Below are positions 9,862 to 18,864 of a stretch of 64,000 bases of DNA, in pieces. The DNA is from Aeromonas lacus (GTDB lineage Bacteria > Pseudomonadota > Gammaproteobacteria > Enterobacterales > Aeromonadaceae): NCBI RefSeq assembly GCF_000764665.1, contig NZ_JRGM01000135.1, forward strand, positions 1 to 64,000, given 5' to 3'. The notes beneath the pieces were generated by a model, which was not told where the DNA came from, made no database searches, and was given only the letters and a program-made list of their open reading frames with translations. Every line of letters starts with the position of its first letter. The first letter of the stretch is position 1. Both the position numbers and the translations under genes were made by a program.

Positions 9862-11103
9862 TTATTTTGTCTCGTCGCGCCAGCGGCGGAAGATCAGCGA
9901 GGTGTTGATGCCGCCAAAGGCGAAGTTGTTGGACATCAGATACTCGATCTCCAGCTGTCGTCCTTGACCCGTGATGTGGTCGAGGGGCTCGCAGGCAGGA
10001 TCCGGGTTGGCCAGATTGAGGGTCGGAGCAAACCAGCCGTCGTGCAGCATCTCAAGCGACAGCCAGGCTTCGATGGCGCCACAGGCGCCGAGGGTATGGC
10101 CGAAGTAGCTCTTGAGCGAGGAGATGGGGGTTTTGTCACCGAAGATGGCGGCGGTTGCCTGGCTCTCGGCGATATCGCCCCGCTCGGTGGCGGTGCCGTG
10201 GGCACTGATGTAGCCAATTTGCTCCGGACGCAACCCGGCCTGATCCAGCGCCATCTGCATGCAGAGCTGCATGGTCTGGCTCTGGGGTTGGGTAACGTGG
10301 GCCGCATCGCAGTTGGTGGCAAAGCCGACCAGCTCGGCGATGATGGGCGCACCGCGGGCGAGGGCATGTTCCAGCTCTTCGAGCACCAGAGTGCCAGCTC
10401 CTTCGCCGATCACCAGTCCGTCGCGATCCCGGTCAAACGGGCGCGGGGTGAGCTCGGGGGTATCGTTGAGCTGACTGGTGGCAAACAGGGTATCGAACAC
10501 CACAGCTTCGGAGGGGCAGAGCTCCTCCGCGCCACCCGCCACCATCACGGTCTGGTAGCCGTGGCGGATCGCCTCGTAGGCGTAACCGATCCCCTGGCTG
10601 CCGGAGGTACAGGCGCTGGATGTCGGGATGACCCGGCCACGCAGGCCAAAGAAGAGGCCGGTGTTGACCGCCGTTGTGTGCGGCATCATCTGCACATAGG
10701 TGGTGGCGGTGATGTTGGCGGTGGTCTTGTCGTTGAGCATGGCGCCAAAGGCGCTGATGGGCGCCGTGCTGCCGGTGGAGGAGCCATAGGCGATACCGGT
10801 GCGGCCATCGCTCAGCACCGGTTCGTTCAGCAACTTCGCCTGCTCCAGCGCCAGCTCGGAGGCCACGGTCGACATCTCGGAGACTCGCCCCATGGCGCGG
10901 ATCTTCTTGCGCGGATAGTGGGCCGGCAGGGCAAAGTCGCTGATCGGTGCGGCTAGCCGGGTGTTGAGCCCGTCATAGACGCCCCACTCGTGCATGGTGA
11001 CCACGGCGTTGCGCCCTGCCTGCAGGCGCGGTTTGACGCTGGCCCAGTCGTTGCCAAAGGCGGTCACACCGGCCATGCCGGTGACTACGACCCGTCGATT
11101 CAT
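9862..11103 (-). CDS. apeR: Aryl polyene 3-oxoacyl-ACP synthase ApeR
   Basis: A 413-residue FabF-type ketosynthase. The catalytic triad is present: Cys165 (SSACTSGSQ), His302 (SAHGTATERGD) and His336 (KSYFGHTLGA). In aryl polyene systems it is one of the ketosynthases that condense malonyl-ACP onto the aryl or polyenoyl starter. It is the last gene of the minus-strand operon; its ATG overlaps the stop of apeQ (ATGA). The gene name is taken from the order of genes, which follows apeC to apeR as in Xenorhabdus and E. coli clusters. Confidence 0.92.
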   Translation of the reverse strand: MNRRVVVTGMAGVTAFGNDWASVKPRLQAGRNAVVTMHEWGVYDGLNTRLAAPISDFALPAHYPRKKIRAMGRVSEMSTVASELALEQAKLLNEPVLSDGRTGIAYGSSTGSTAPISAFGAMLNDKTTANITATTYVQMMPHTTAVNTGLFFGLRGRVIPTSSACTSGSQGIGYAYEAIRHGYQTVMVAGGAEELCPSEAVVFDTLFATSQLNDTPELTPRPFDRDRDGLVIGEGAGTLVLEELEHALARGAPIIAELVGFATNCDAAHVTQPQSQTMQLCMQMALDQAGLRPEQIGYISAHGTATERGDIAESQATAAIFGDKTPISSLKSYFGHTLGACGAIEAWLSLEMLHDGWFAPTLNLANPDPACEPLDHITGQGRQLEIEYLMSNNFAFGGINTSLIFRRWRDETK

Positions 11104-11825
11104 ATCAGGCCTCCGTTGATGGAAATTACTTGCCGGGTGACATAGCCGGCGATGTCGGACATCAGGTAGGAGACCAGACCGGCCACCTCCTCAGCCTGCC
11201 CCATGCGTTTGAGGGGGATCATCTTGAGCGCTTCACCCTCAACTTCCGGGCTGACCATGCCGGTATCGATCAGCCCTGGCGCCACGCAGTTGACCGTGAT
11301 CCGCCGTTTGGCGAGCTCTAGTGCCAGCGCCTTGGTCGCGCCGATAAGGCCGGCCTTGGAGGCGCTGTAGTTGACCTGACCGCGGTTGCCCATGATGCCG
11401 GAGACCGAGGAGAGGGTGACGATGCGCCCGCCGCGGCGCAGCCCGATCATCGGCATGATGCAGGGCTTGAGCAGGTTGTAGAAACCGTCGAGGTTGGTGT
11501 GAATGACATCATCCCATTCGTCATCGGTGAGCGCCGGGAAGGCGCCGTCACGCACGATACCGGCATTGCAGACCACGCCGTAGTAGGCACCGTGCTGCTC
11601 GATGTCGGCTTCAAGGCGTTCGCGGCACAGCTCGCGATCGCCGATATCGAACTGGATCAATCGCCCGGCCCCGCCGTGCGTGGTGATCTCGTCGAGGGTC
11701 GCTTGCGCCCCCTGCTGGTCGCTGTGGTAGTGGACGACCACGGTGAAACCGTCGGCCGCCAGCTTGAGGGCGATGGCGCGGCCAATGCCCTTGCTGGCGC
11801 CGCTTACCAATACGGTCGAGTTCAT
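11100..11825 (-). CDS. apeQ: 3-ketoacyl-ACP reductase ApeQ
   Basis: A 241-residue short-chain dehydrogenase of the FabG type. The NADPH site reads SGASKGIG, then VCNAGIV, a catalytic Ser in TLSSVSG and YSASKAG. The start MNSTVLV is chosen because it overlaps the apeP stop in an ATGA; a longer reading upstream lies inside apeP. It reduces the beta-keto group after each condensation of the polyene chain, before dehydration by ApeI/ApeP. Confidence 0.92.
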   Translation of the reverse strand: MNSTVLVSGASKGIGRAIALKLAADGFTVVVHYHSDQQGAQATLDEITTHGGAGRLIQFDIGDRELCRERLEADIEQHGAYYGVVCNAGIVRDGAFPALTDDEWDDVIHTNLDGFYNLLKPCIMPMIGLRRGGRIVTLSSVSGIMGNRGQVNYSASKAGLIGATKALALELAKRRITVNCVAPGLIDTGMVSPEVEGEALKMIPLKRMGQAEEVAGLVSYLMSDIAGYVTRQVISINGGLI

Positions 11826-12280
11826 TGTTTCTGCTCCAGTAAATCTGTCAGTTGCGCCTCGGTGGGCTGATAGGTGCTCAGGCGGGCTCTGGCACACTCG
11901 CGATCCCCAATCCAGATGCTGCATTCAAAGCTGGCCATTCCGGCATCCTGCAGCAGGCAGTGCGCCTCGATGCGCAGCAGGCTACCGGCGCCAAACACGG
12001 GCAGCTGGCTCTGGTATTTGCGGGTTCCGAGCAGCATGCCGATCCGCACCGGCTCATGGTGCTGGTGCGCCTGCATACCGGCCCAGGCAGCGATGGTTTG
12101 CGCCATCAGTTCGATACCGCACCAGCCGGGCAGATCGCCATTGTCATCGAGCAGCAGCGCCTGCCTTGCTCCCACCACCGTTTCGCAGCAGACACTCTGC
12201 TCGTCGTGCGCCGTGACGCGCTCGAGCAGCAGCATGGGCGCGCGATGGGGAAGCAGTTGTTCTATGGGAGGAAAAGTCAT
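11822..12280 (-). CDS. apeP: 3-hydroxyacyl-ACP dehydratase-like hotdog protein ApeP
   Basis: 152 residues with a single hotdog fold. It begins with a FabA/FabZ-like LLPHRAPMLLLERV and has GIELMAQTIAAWAG for the active-site helix, including the acidic residue. In aryl polyene synthesis it works with ApeI to form the trans double bonds. Its start overlaps the apeO stop (ATGA) and its stop overlaps the apeQ start, implying translational coupling. Confidence 0.88.
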   Translation of the reverse strand: MTFPPIEQLLPHRAPMLLLERVTAHDEQSVCCETVVGARQALLLDDNGDLPGWCGIELMAQTIAAWAGMQAHQHHEPVRIGMLLGTRKYQSQLPVFGAGSLLRIEAHCLLQDAGMASFECSIWIGDRECARARLSTYQPTEAQLTDLLEQKQ

Positions 12281-13443
12281 GATGCCTCTTTGCCAAAAAT
12301 CAGGCTGACGTTGTTGCCACCAAAGGCAAACGAGTTGGACATGATGATATCGACCGGCCCCTGATCCTGAACAAGGGCGATGGGGCCCAGCGCCGGATCG
12401 GCGGTTTCACTCTGTGGCGGTAGCGGCAGGGCGCGCTCGATCAGCAGGCAGCAGAGCGCTGCTTCGGTCGCGCCGGCGGCCCCGAGGGTGTGGCCGGTCA
12501 GCACCTTGGTCGAGCTGACCGGCACCTTGTTCGGGAAGAGGCGCGCCAGCGCGCGGCTCTCCATCTCGTCGTTGAGGCGGGTGGCGGTGCCGTGGGCGTT
12601 GACGTAGCCGATCCGCTTAGCCTCAAGGCCGGCGCGGGTCAGCGCCATCTGCATTGCCCGCTCGGCCCCTTCCCCTTGCGGGTGCGGCGCCGAGATATGC
12701 CAGGCATCCGATGACTCCCCATCCCCCAGCAGGGCAAGCGGAGCGGGCTCTGGGCTCACCAGAAACAGGGCTGCCCCTTCACCGATATTGATGCCGTCGC
12801 GCCCGGCAGCAAACGGCTGGCAGCGCTGTTCACTCAGGGACTCGAGACTGTCAAAGCCGTTGAGGGTGAGGCCGCACAGGGAGTCGGCACCACCGACCAG
12901 CGCCACATCGGCCTGACCGCTGGCCAGCAGGCGGCGGGCGGTGATGAAGGCGCGGGCGCTCGACGAACAGGCGGTCGAGATGGTCATCGCCGGCCCCTCA
13001 AGGCCAAGGTGAGCAGCGAGAAACAGCGAGGGTGAGCCGAGCTCCTGCTGCACGTAGTCAAACTGCGGTGGCAGCGCCTCGCCACGCTCGCTCGCCGCAA
13101 CGGCGGCCTCGGCCTCGCCGATGCCGGAGGTGCTGGTGCCGAGCACCAGCGCTATCCGCTGCGGGCCGACGCGGGCGATAGCGGCGTTCACTTCGTCTTC
13201 GATATCGGCCAGCGCCGCGAGCAGCAGCCGGTTATTGCGCGAGTCGTAGGGGGGCCGTGTCACCGCTGGCAGCGGATGGCACACCCGGCCAACCGGCGAG
13301 GTGCGGCCATCGACCAGCGTCCAGCGCTCGCCATCAAGCGGGCTGGCGCCACGGGTGCGCCACGCCTCGAGGGCGGCACTCACCTCATCCTTGCCACGGC
13401 CGAGGGCGTTGATGAGGCTGTAGGCGTGAATGTAGAGGGTCAT
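12277..13443 (-). CDS. apeO: Aryl polyene ketosynthase ApeO
   Basis: 388 residues, FabF-like, with the complete triad Cys159 (ISTACSSSA), His284 (NAHGTATRLND) and His318 (LTGHTLGAAG). This is the elongating ketosynthase of the type II system; in studied clusters its partner is the cysteine-less ApeC. It overlaps apeN upstream and apeP downstream by ATGA junctions. Somewhat Ala/Arg-rich codon use is in line with the rest of the cluster. Confidence 0.92.
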   Translation of the reverse strand: MTLYIHAYSLINALGRGKDEVSAALEAWRTRGASPLDGERWTLVDGRTSPVGRVCHPLPAVTRPPYDSRNNRLLLAALADIEDEVNAAIARVGPQRIALVLGTSTSGIGEAEAAVAASERGEALPPQFDYVQQELGSPSLFLAAHLGLEGPAMTISTACSSSARAFITARRLLASGQADVALVGGADSLCGLTLNGFDSLESLSEQRCQPFAAGRDGINIGEGAALFLVSPEPAPLALLGDGESSDAWHISAPHPQGEGAERAMQMALTRAGLEAKRIGYVNAHGTATRLNDEMESRALARLFPNKVPVSSTKVLTGHTLGAAGATEAALCCLLIERALPLPPQSETADPALGPIALVQDQGPVDIIMSNSFAFGGNNVSLIFGKEAS

Positions 13444-13997
13444 TGCGCCAGATTCTCCAGTTGCAGGCGGTAGCCAAAGCGGTGCTGAGTCAGGCTGACC
13501 GGCTCGCGCTGGCCTTGCCAGCTCTGATAGCGGATCTCGGTGACCAGCACGCCAGCAGGGTCGGTGAGGCGGCGAAATTCCCCTTCATCGACCAGCTGCC
13601 AGCCCGCTGGCAGATGGGATTGCCACTCGGCCAGCGGCCAGTAGCAGAACATCACGTCAGCCAGCACCTGAGCCGGTGGGGGCAGGGCATTGCCGGGCAG
13701 TGGGATCAGCCGCTCGCTGTGAATGCCGCTTTGGTCGTATTGCACCTTGAAAAGGCGCGCCCCGGTCGGCATCAGCCCGACCAGGGTGATGCCCTGATGG
13801 CCGGCTTCCAGCGCGGTGAGCAGCTGATACTGCTTGTCCTCGACGCTGGCGATCAGCAACTGCTGGCGGTTTAGCGGTTCGGCGCGCTGGGGCGCCGGCA
13901 GTGAGAGGGGGACGCCCGGGGCGATAAACGCCTCAATTCCTTGCTGGCTGCTGCACCCGGTCAGCAGTACCAGCAGCAAGTACCAGTATCTCATCAT
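13440..13997 (-). CDS. apeN: ApeN, DUF3261-type lipoprotein of the aryl polyene export module
   Basis: 185 residues. The start is MMRYWYLLLVLLTGCSS, a clear lipoprotein signal (lipobox LTGC) overlapping the apeM stop (ATGATGA). The longer frame upstream is only a shadow of apeM. The mature part resembles DUF3261 lipoproteins found between the MMPL exporter and ketosynthase genes in aryl polyene clusters. With ApeL and ApeM it probably helps place the finished lipid-linked polyene in the outer membrane. Confidence 0.85.
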   Translation of the reverse strand: MMRYWYLLLVLLTGCSSQQGIEAFIAPGVPLSLPAPQRAEPLNRQQLLIASVEDKQYQLLTALEAGHQGITLVGLMPTGARLFKVQYDQSGIHSERLIPLPGNALPPPAQVLADVMFCYWPLAEWQSHLPAGWQLVDEGEFRRLTDPAGVLVTEIRYQSWQGQREPVSLTQHRFGYRLQLENLAQ

Positions 13998-16306
13998 GAC
14001 TCCGCTGCTGGCCGCGGGGCCAGCACCATGGGCGATAACAGAAACGCGGTGAAGATCCCGCCGCTCAGCACTATCCCGAAACCGGCGATGGCCGGGGTGT
14101 TGCTGAGCGCCAGCAGGCCGAAGGCCAGCAGGGTGGTGAGGTGCGCCAGCAGGATGGCGAGCAGGGTCGATTGCTGGCGGGCAGGCTCGCTGCCGCAGTG
14201 GGCGAAGAAGAGCCCGTAATCGATGCCGATGCCGAAGATCAGGCTCAGCGCCAGCACGCCAAAGAGGGTGAGCGGCTGGGCACTGAAGCCGAGTAGCGCC
14301 AGCCCCATGGCGATAGCCAGCCCGTTGACCAGCAGGATGCGCAGGGTCAGGCGCCAGCCGATGCGATGCCAGAGCAGCCCCATCACCAGCACCACCGCGA
14401 CCAGCAGCAGCTCGGCGAGCTTGAGGCGGTAATCGGCAAAGAGCTGGCTCCACTGGCTGCGCTGATCCTGCCAGATAATCCCGTCATGCTCGTCGGCCAG
14501 ACGGGCCAGCGCGGCGGCATCGTGAATGCCGGCCAGCGGCACCCAGATCCCGACCCGGCCATCGGGCAGGGCGTACCAGAGCAGGCGGCTCCCTTCGCTG
14601 ACCGGGCTGGTTAGCCACGCCTCGGGGGTCAGCAGATCCAGGGGGCGAGCGCTGGCCTCCACCGGTACACCGGCAGCCTTGAGGGCGGTAATGACGCCCG
14701 GTTGCAGCGCCATGATGGCCTGATGATCTGCCTGCTGGCGTGCCTTGGAAGGGATCCACTGGCTGATGGCTACAAACTGGTCGAGCACCTTGTGCTGGCG
14801 GGCCAGCTCAAGCTGATCCGCCAGTGTTTCGAGCCGGGTGAGGGCCTGCTCGCCATCGCTGCCCACCACCAGATAGCCGGTCATGCCGCCCTGCTGGCCG
14901 GTCAGTTGCTGGATCTGGCGCTCCTGCGCCTGCAGCTCGTGGGGCAGGGGTTGCAGCTTCTGGATATCGTCATCCACTACGAGGCGGCTGATGCCGATGG
15001 CGCTGATCACCAGCACCAGTAGCGGCAGCCAGCGGCGCAGGCCGCCCGGTCGCTGCCAGGCCTCAATCCAGCGCACCTGCCAGTGGCGGATGGGCAAAGC
15101 CCCCTGCGGCAGGTCGCCCAGCCAGTAGGGGAAGAGCAGCAGCACGGTCAGGAAGGCGGCCAGCAAGCCTGCCAACGCGCAGATGGCGAGCTGCTGCAGC
15201 CCCGGGAAGGGGGCGAGCCAGAGCAGGGCATAGCCGATCAGGGTAGTGAGCAGCGCCAGACTCAGCCCCGGCAGCAGGTGGGCGCGAGTCTGCGCCGGTG
15301 TCTCGTGGCCATGCAGGCGCCGCTCGCTCAGGAAGTGGATGGCGTAGTCGATGGAGATGCCGATGAGGCTTGAGCTGATCACCAGGGTGAAGACGTGGAT
15401 CTCGCCAAATACCAGCAGTACGGCGCCGAGCCCCCACAGCATCCCCATCGTCAGCGGCAGTAGGGAGAGCAGCAGGGCGCGCACTGAGCGAAACGCCAGC
15501 CAGATCAGCACAATGACCCCGACAAGGGAGCCCAGCCCGATGGTCGAGATATCCTGCTCGGCGAGCGTGCTGGCGTGCTGGCTGTAGAAGAGGGTGCCGC
15601 GGCGCAGCAGTTCGACGCCCGGATAGTGCTGGCGCAACTGCTGCTCGGCGGTTGCCAGCTCAGTGAGCAGCTGGCGGTTACGCGCCATGTCGAAAGCGGA
15701 GAGGTTGAGCTCGGCCCGCACCATATACCAGCGGCGGCCATCCGGCCCGGTGCTGCTGAGCCAGCCCTTTTCGTCCAGCTGCATCGGACTCTTCTGCTCA
15801 AGCACTGCGGCGCGGGTCAGCAGCAGGGGATCGGCCTGCCACTCGGCGCGCGAGACACCGCCAAAGGGGGAGTAGATCTGCCCCAGCACCCACTGACTCC
15901 ACCCCTCCGGGCCACTGGCCAGCCGTGCCCGTGCGCTCGGCGTGAGGTGTTGCCACGCCATCTGCCGCATGTAGCTCTGCCAGGCGCCGGCGAGGGTCGG
16001 CTGGGCCGCCTTCAGATGTTCCAGTGAGTTGATGCCGGCCAGCTGCTTGCTCCACGCGGTCGCGGCGGCTTCACCATTTTCGCCGGCGGGCAGGCTCACC
16101 AGCCACACCAGCTGCCGGTCGAGGTTGCCGAGCAGTCCGGCCCGGATTTCCGGATGCCACTGCTGGTGCTCCTCCTTGGGCAGCAGATCCATCACGCTGG
16201 TATTGAAGCGGGCGCGGGGCAGGGCCAGCGTCAAGGCAAGGCAGACCGCTACGCAGAGCAGTAGCCACAGTCGCCCCAGCAGGCGCCACTGTTTCTCAGT
16301 GAGCAT
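13994..16306 (-). CDS. apeM: ApeM, MMPL/RND-family exporter
   Basis: 770 residues with two repeats of one transmembrane helix, a large periplasmic domain and five more helices. The first block of helices lies around the run TIGLGSLVGVIVLIWLAF, the second around AELLLVAVVLVMGLLWHRIG. The typical acidic motif GISIDYAIHFLSE, repeated as GIGIDYGLFFAH, marks proton-driven MMPL transporters. Start MLTEKQWR is chosen (AGGAG 13 bases upstream), overlapping apeL by 11 nt; a start 24 nt earlier lacks any ribosome site. It likely flips or extrudes the aryl polyene lipid. Confidence 0.92.
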   Translation of the reverse strand: MLTEKQWRLLGRLWLLLCVAVCLALTLALPRARFNTSVMDLLPKEEHQQWHPEIRAGLLGNLDRQLVWLVSLPAGENGEAAATAWSKQLAGINSLEHLKAAQPTLAGAWQSYMRQMAWQHLTPSARARLASGPEGWSQWVLGQIYSPFGGVSRAEWQADPLLLTRAAVLEQKSPMQLDEKGWLSSTGPDGRRWYMVRAELNLSAFDMARNRQLLTELATAEQQLRQHYPGVELLRRGTLFYSQHASTLAEQDISTIGLGSLVGVIVLIWLAFRSVRALLLSLLPLTMGMLWGLGAVLLVFGEIHVFTLVISSSLIGISIDYAIHFLSERRLHGHETPAQTRAHLLPGLSLALLTTLIGYALLWLAPFPGLQQLAICALAGLLAAFLTVLLLFPYWLGDLPQGALPIRHWQVRWIEAWQRPGGLRRWLPLLVLVISAIGISRLVVDDDIQKLQPLPHELQAQERQIQQLTGQQGGMTGYLVVGSDGEQALTRLETLADQLELARQHKVLDQFVAISQWIPSKARQQADHQAIMALQPGVITALKAAGVPVEASARPLDLLTPEAWLTSPVSEGSRLLWYALPDGRVGIWVPLAGIHDAAALARLADEHDGIIWQDQRSQWSQLFADYRLKLAELLLVAVVLVMGLLWHRIGWRLTLRILLVNGLAIAMGLALLGFSAQPLTLFGVLALSLIFGIGIDYGLFFAHCGSEPARQQSTLLAILLAHLTTLLAFGLLALSNTPAIAGFGIVLSGGIFTAFLLSPMVLAPRPAAES

Positions 16307-16895
16307 CAAAACGGGATCGCTCCTCGGCATTCAGGGGCAGGGTTTTAAGCTGCCAGTCAACAAAGCGGATCAGGGTGACATCGCCCTGTTTGTCATGGAT
16401 GGCGAGCGATGCGAGCTCGTGACGCCCCTTGAGCACCAGACTGGCGAAGACCTTGTCGAGAGGTGAGCGGATGGGCTCGAGGGTCAGGGTCCACTCCTCC
16501 CCCTCGCTGGAGAGGGTGTGGCGAAAGTAGCTATCCAGCGCCGCTTCGCTCGGGTCGAACAGGGCCAGCATCAGGTTGCTGAACTCCAGCAGTTGCGGGC
16601 TGTCGAGGGTCTGGGCCGGTTGACCGGGAAGCTGCTGCACCATGCGCGTCGGCGTGAGGGTCAGGGTCAGGGGAAAGGGCTTTTGCTGCTGCCACCAGAG
16701 CCCTTGGCCCTTTACCAGCAGCAGCTCGCCGCTGGAGCGTAGCGCCTGAGTGAGGCCGCTAATCTGGCGCTCCTGCTCGAAGCGGGCGCTGCGGGCATCC
16801 GCCGCCGTGAGCTGTTGCTGCACATCGGCCAGGGTGATTGCCAGCGTTGGCCAGGAGAGCAGAGCCAGCAGCAGAAGGGTGAGGCGGGCCATCAT
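16296..16895 (-). CDS. apeL: ApeL, LolA-like periplasmic carrier
   Basis: 199 residues with a signal peptide (MMARLTLLLLALLSWPTLA) followed by a LolA-type half-barrel domain: about 70 residues in, LLVKGQGLWWQQQKPFPLTL resembles the LolA strand pattern. The start ATGATGG overlaps the apeK stop. LolA homologues carry lipidated cargo across the periplasm; here the cargo is presumably the aryl polyene lipid, handed on from ApeM. An alternative ATG three bases later would serve equally. Confidence 0.87.
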   Translation of the reverse strand: MMARLTLLLLALLSWPTLAITLADVQQQLTAADARSARFEQERQISGLTQALRSSGELLLVKGQGLWWQQQKPFPLTLTLTPTRMVQQLPGQPAQTLDSPQLLEFSNLMLALFDPSEAALDSYFRHTLSSEGEEWTLTLEPIRSPLDKVFASLVLKGRHELASLAIHDKQGDVTLIRFVDWQLKTLPLNAEERSRFDAH

Positions 16896-17314
16896 TCGCT
16901 CACCCCCAGCTTGTCGAGCAGCACCTGTGGCGAAGCGAAGCACATCTCGCCGCTCTGCTTGCTGACCGCCACCTGCACCGTGTAACCCTTGCTGGTGCGC
17001 TTGCCGCTCTGCGGGTCATAGAGGAGGTAATCGATCTTGAGGCGGTGCTGGTACTCGACCAGGGTGGCGCGCACCCGCACCGTCTGGCCAAAGCGCAGCG
17101 GGGCTATGTACTTCATCCGCACGTCGATGACCGGCCACAGATAACCAGAAGCCTCCATCTGCGGGTAGTTGTAGTCGATGCGATCGAGCAGGGCACAGCG
17201 GGCCAGCTCGATGTAGCGCAGGTAGTGGCCGTGCCAGGCGACGGCCATCATGTCCACGTCGTGGAAGGGGACGGTGACATCGACCTCGGCACTCAGTTGC
17301 CAGGGCTCAGACAT
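16892..17314 (-). CDS. apeK: ApeK, 4HBT-type acyl thioesterase
   Basis: 140 residues with a hotdog thioesterase fold. The N-terminal VTVPFHDVDMMAVAWHGHYLRYIE is the 4-hydroxybenzoyl-CoA thioesterase/YbgC signature, with the acidic Asp and the following His. The start MSEPWQ has GAGGT at good spacing and overlaps the ammonia lyase stop by 8 nt. It probably releases or edits acyl-ACP intermediates in the pathway. Confidence 0.88.
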   Translation of the reverse strand: MSEPWQLSAEVDVTVPFHDVDMMAVAWHGHYLRYIELARCALLDRIDYNYPQMEASGYLWPVIDVRMKYIAPLRFGQTVRVRATLVEYQHRLKIDYLLYDPQSGKRTSKGYTVQVAVSKQSGEMCFASPQVLLDKLGVSE

Positions 17315-18857
17315 GGGATACCTCGTCATAAATCGGGTAGTGACGGGCCTGCAGGCGGGCCATCATGGCGCGCAGCTCGGCCTCCAGCGGCCGGTCTTCA
17401 CAGAGGAAGGGGTGATCGCGGCGTACCGACTCGACAGTGGCTGCGAGCGCCGGACTGAGGGTGGTCAGGTCATTGCCCTGCAGGGCGAGGCGCAGCTCGA
17501 CCCCCTGCACCGCCGCCAGCAGACTGGCGCTGGCCACCTGTTCGGTCAGGGTCAGCACCCGCAGTGCATCGCGGGCGGCGATGGTGCCCATGCTCACCTT
17601 GTCCTGATTGTGGCACTCGGTCGAGCGCGAGAAGACGCTGGCGGGCATGGTGTGCTTGAGGGCTTCCGCAGTCCAGGCCGAGGCGCCAATCTGCACCGCC
17701 TTGAAGCCGTGGTTGATAAAGCGGCGCTCGTCGCTTGCGCCGGAGAGGTTGCTCGGCAGCCCCTGATTGAACTTGCTATCGACCAGTTGGGCCAGCTGAC
17801 GGTCGAGCAGATCGGCCAGATTGGCCACCGCCACCTTCATGCTGTCCATCGCCATGGCGATATGGCCGCCGTAGAAGTGGCCGCCGTGCATCACATGCTC
17901 CCCGTCACCGTCGATGAGGGGGTTGTCGTTGGCGCTGTTGAGCTCGTTTTCGATAAGCGTGCGCCACCAGGGCAGGCTGTCGGCCACCACGCCGATGACG
18001 TGGGGGGCGCAGCGCAGGGAGTAGCGATCCTGCAGCCGGTTGCTGTGGTGCGGCAGCTCGCCGCTCTGCAGATCGGCGCGTAGCCAGGCGGCGATCTGCT
18101 GCTGGCCAGGGTGGGGTTTGGAGGCAAACAGGCGCTCGTCAAAGTGGAAGGCGTTGCCCTCCATCGCCACGCTCACCAGCGCGGTGATGCGGGTGCAGAG
18201 CCGCATCAGGTAGTCGCAGCGGGAGTAGGCGAGGCAGGCGAGCGCCGTCATCACCGAGGTGCCGTTCATCAGTGCCAGCCCCTCTTTCGGGCGCAGCTGG
18301 AGCGGTGTGATGCCAAGCTCGCGATAGAGGTCGGCCGCGCTGGTCAGCTCCCCGTTGCGGTAGAGTTCTCGCTCGCCGATCAGCGCCGCCGCCACGTAGG
18401 AGAGCGGAGTGAGATCGCCGCTGGCACCGACCGAACCCTCTTCGGGAATGCGCGGCAACAGGTCTTGCTCCAGCAGCCAGGTGAGCCGCTCAAGCAGGGA
18501 CAGACTGACGCCGGAAACTCCCTGTGCCAGCGAGTTGAGTCGGGTTGCCAGCACGGCACGGGTGGCGGCCAGACTCAGGTTCTCGCCCATGCCACAGCCG
18601 TGAAAGCGGGTCAGGTGCAGGGGCAGGGTATCGACCAGATCGAGCGGCACTGCGCGGGTGACCGAGTCGCCATAGCCCGTGGTGACCCCGTAGATCACCC
18701 CTTCCTCGGCGAGCAGCCGGTCCAGATAGTCGGCACCGCGCTGGATGCGGGCCCGGAACTCGGGGGCCGGGTTGAGGCGTGGCGTGGCGCGCCGTTTGGC
18801 CAGCGCGACGACGTCTTCGATGGTGAGGGGTCGGGCCCCGAATTGGATCTCGTGCAT
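17307..18857 (-). CDS. Aromatic amino acid (Phe/Tyr/His) ammonia lyase of the aryl polyene cluster
   Basis: 516 residues of the MIO-dependent lyase family. Ala-Ser-Gly (residues 145-147, in GSVGASGDLTPLS) forms the MIO cofactor, and TGYG (60-63) supplies the catalytic Tyr loop. The two-residue position that sets substrate choice reads Phe85-His86 (LTRFHGCG): histidase normally has Ser-His, tyrosine lyases His-Leu and phenylalanine lyases Phe-Leu, so this is a mixed type. No hutU, hutI or hutG neighbours exist, so histidine breakdown is unlikely. Within this cluster it could supply cinnamate or coumarate as aryl starter. Start MHEIQFG is chosen; an ATG 21 nt upstream, inside apeJ, is possible. 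Confidence 0.88.
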   Translation of the reverse strand: MHEIQFGARPLTIEDVVALAKRRATPRLNPAPEFRARIQRGADYLDRLLAEEGVIYGVTTGYGDSVTRAVPLDLVDTLPLHLTRFHGCGMGENLSLAATRAVLATRLNSLAQGVSGVSLSLLERLTWLLEQDLLPRIPEEGSVGASGDLTPLSYVAAALIGERELYRNGELTSAADLYRELGITPLQLRPKEGLALMNGTSVMTALACLAYSRCDYLMRLCTRITALVSVAMEGNAFHFDERLFASKPHPGQQQIAAWLRADLQSGELPHHSNRLQDRYSLRCAPHVIGVVADSLPWWRTLIENELNSANDNPLIDGDGEHVMHGGHFYGGHIAMAMDSMKVAVANLADLLDRQLAQLVDSKFNQGLPSNLSGASDERRFINHGFKAVQIGASAWTAEALKHTMPASVFSRSTECHNQDKVSMGTIAARDALRVLTLTEQVASASLLAAVQGVELRLALQGNDLTTLSPALAATVESVRRDHPFLCEDRPLEAELRAMMARLQARHYPIYDEVSHV

Positions 18858-18864
18858 GCCTTGA

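Noticed and set aside
17307..18857. Histidine ammonia lyase for histidine breakdown (hutH)
   Set aside because: No other hut genes nearby, embedded in the aryl polyene operon and with Phe-His instead of Ser-His at the selectivity position.
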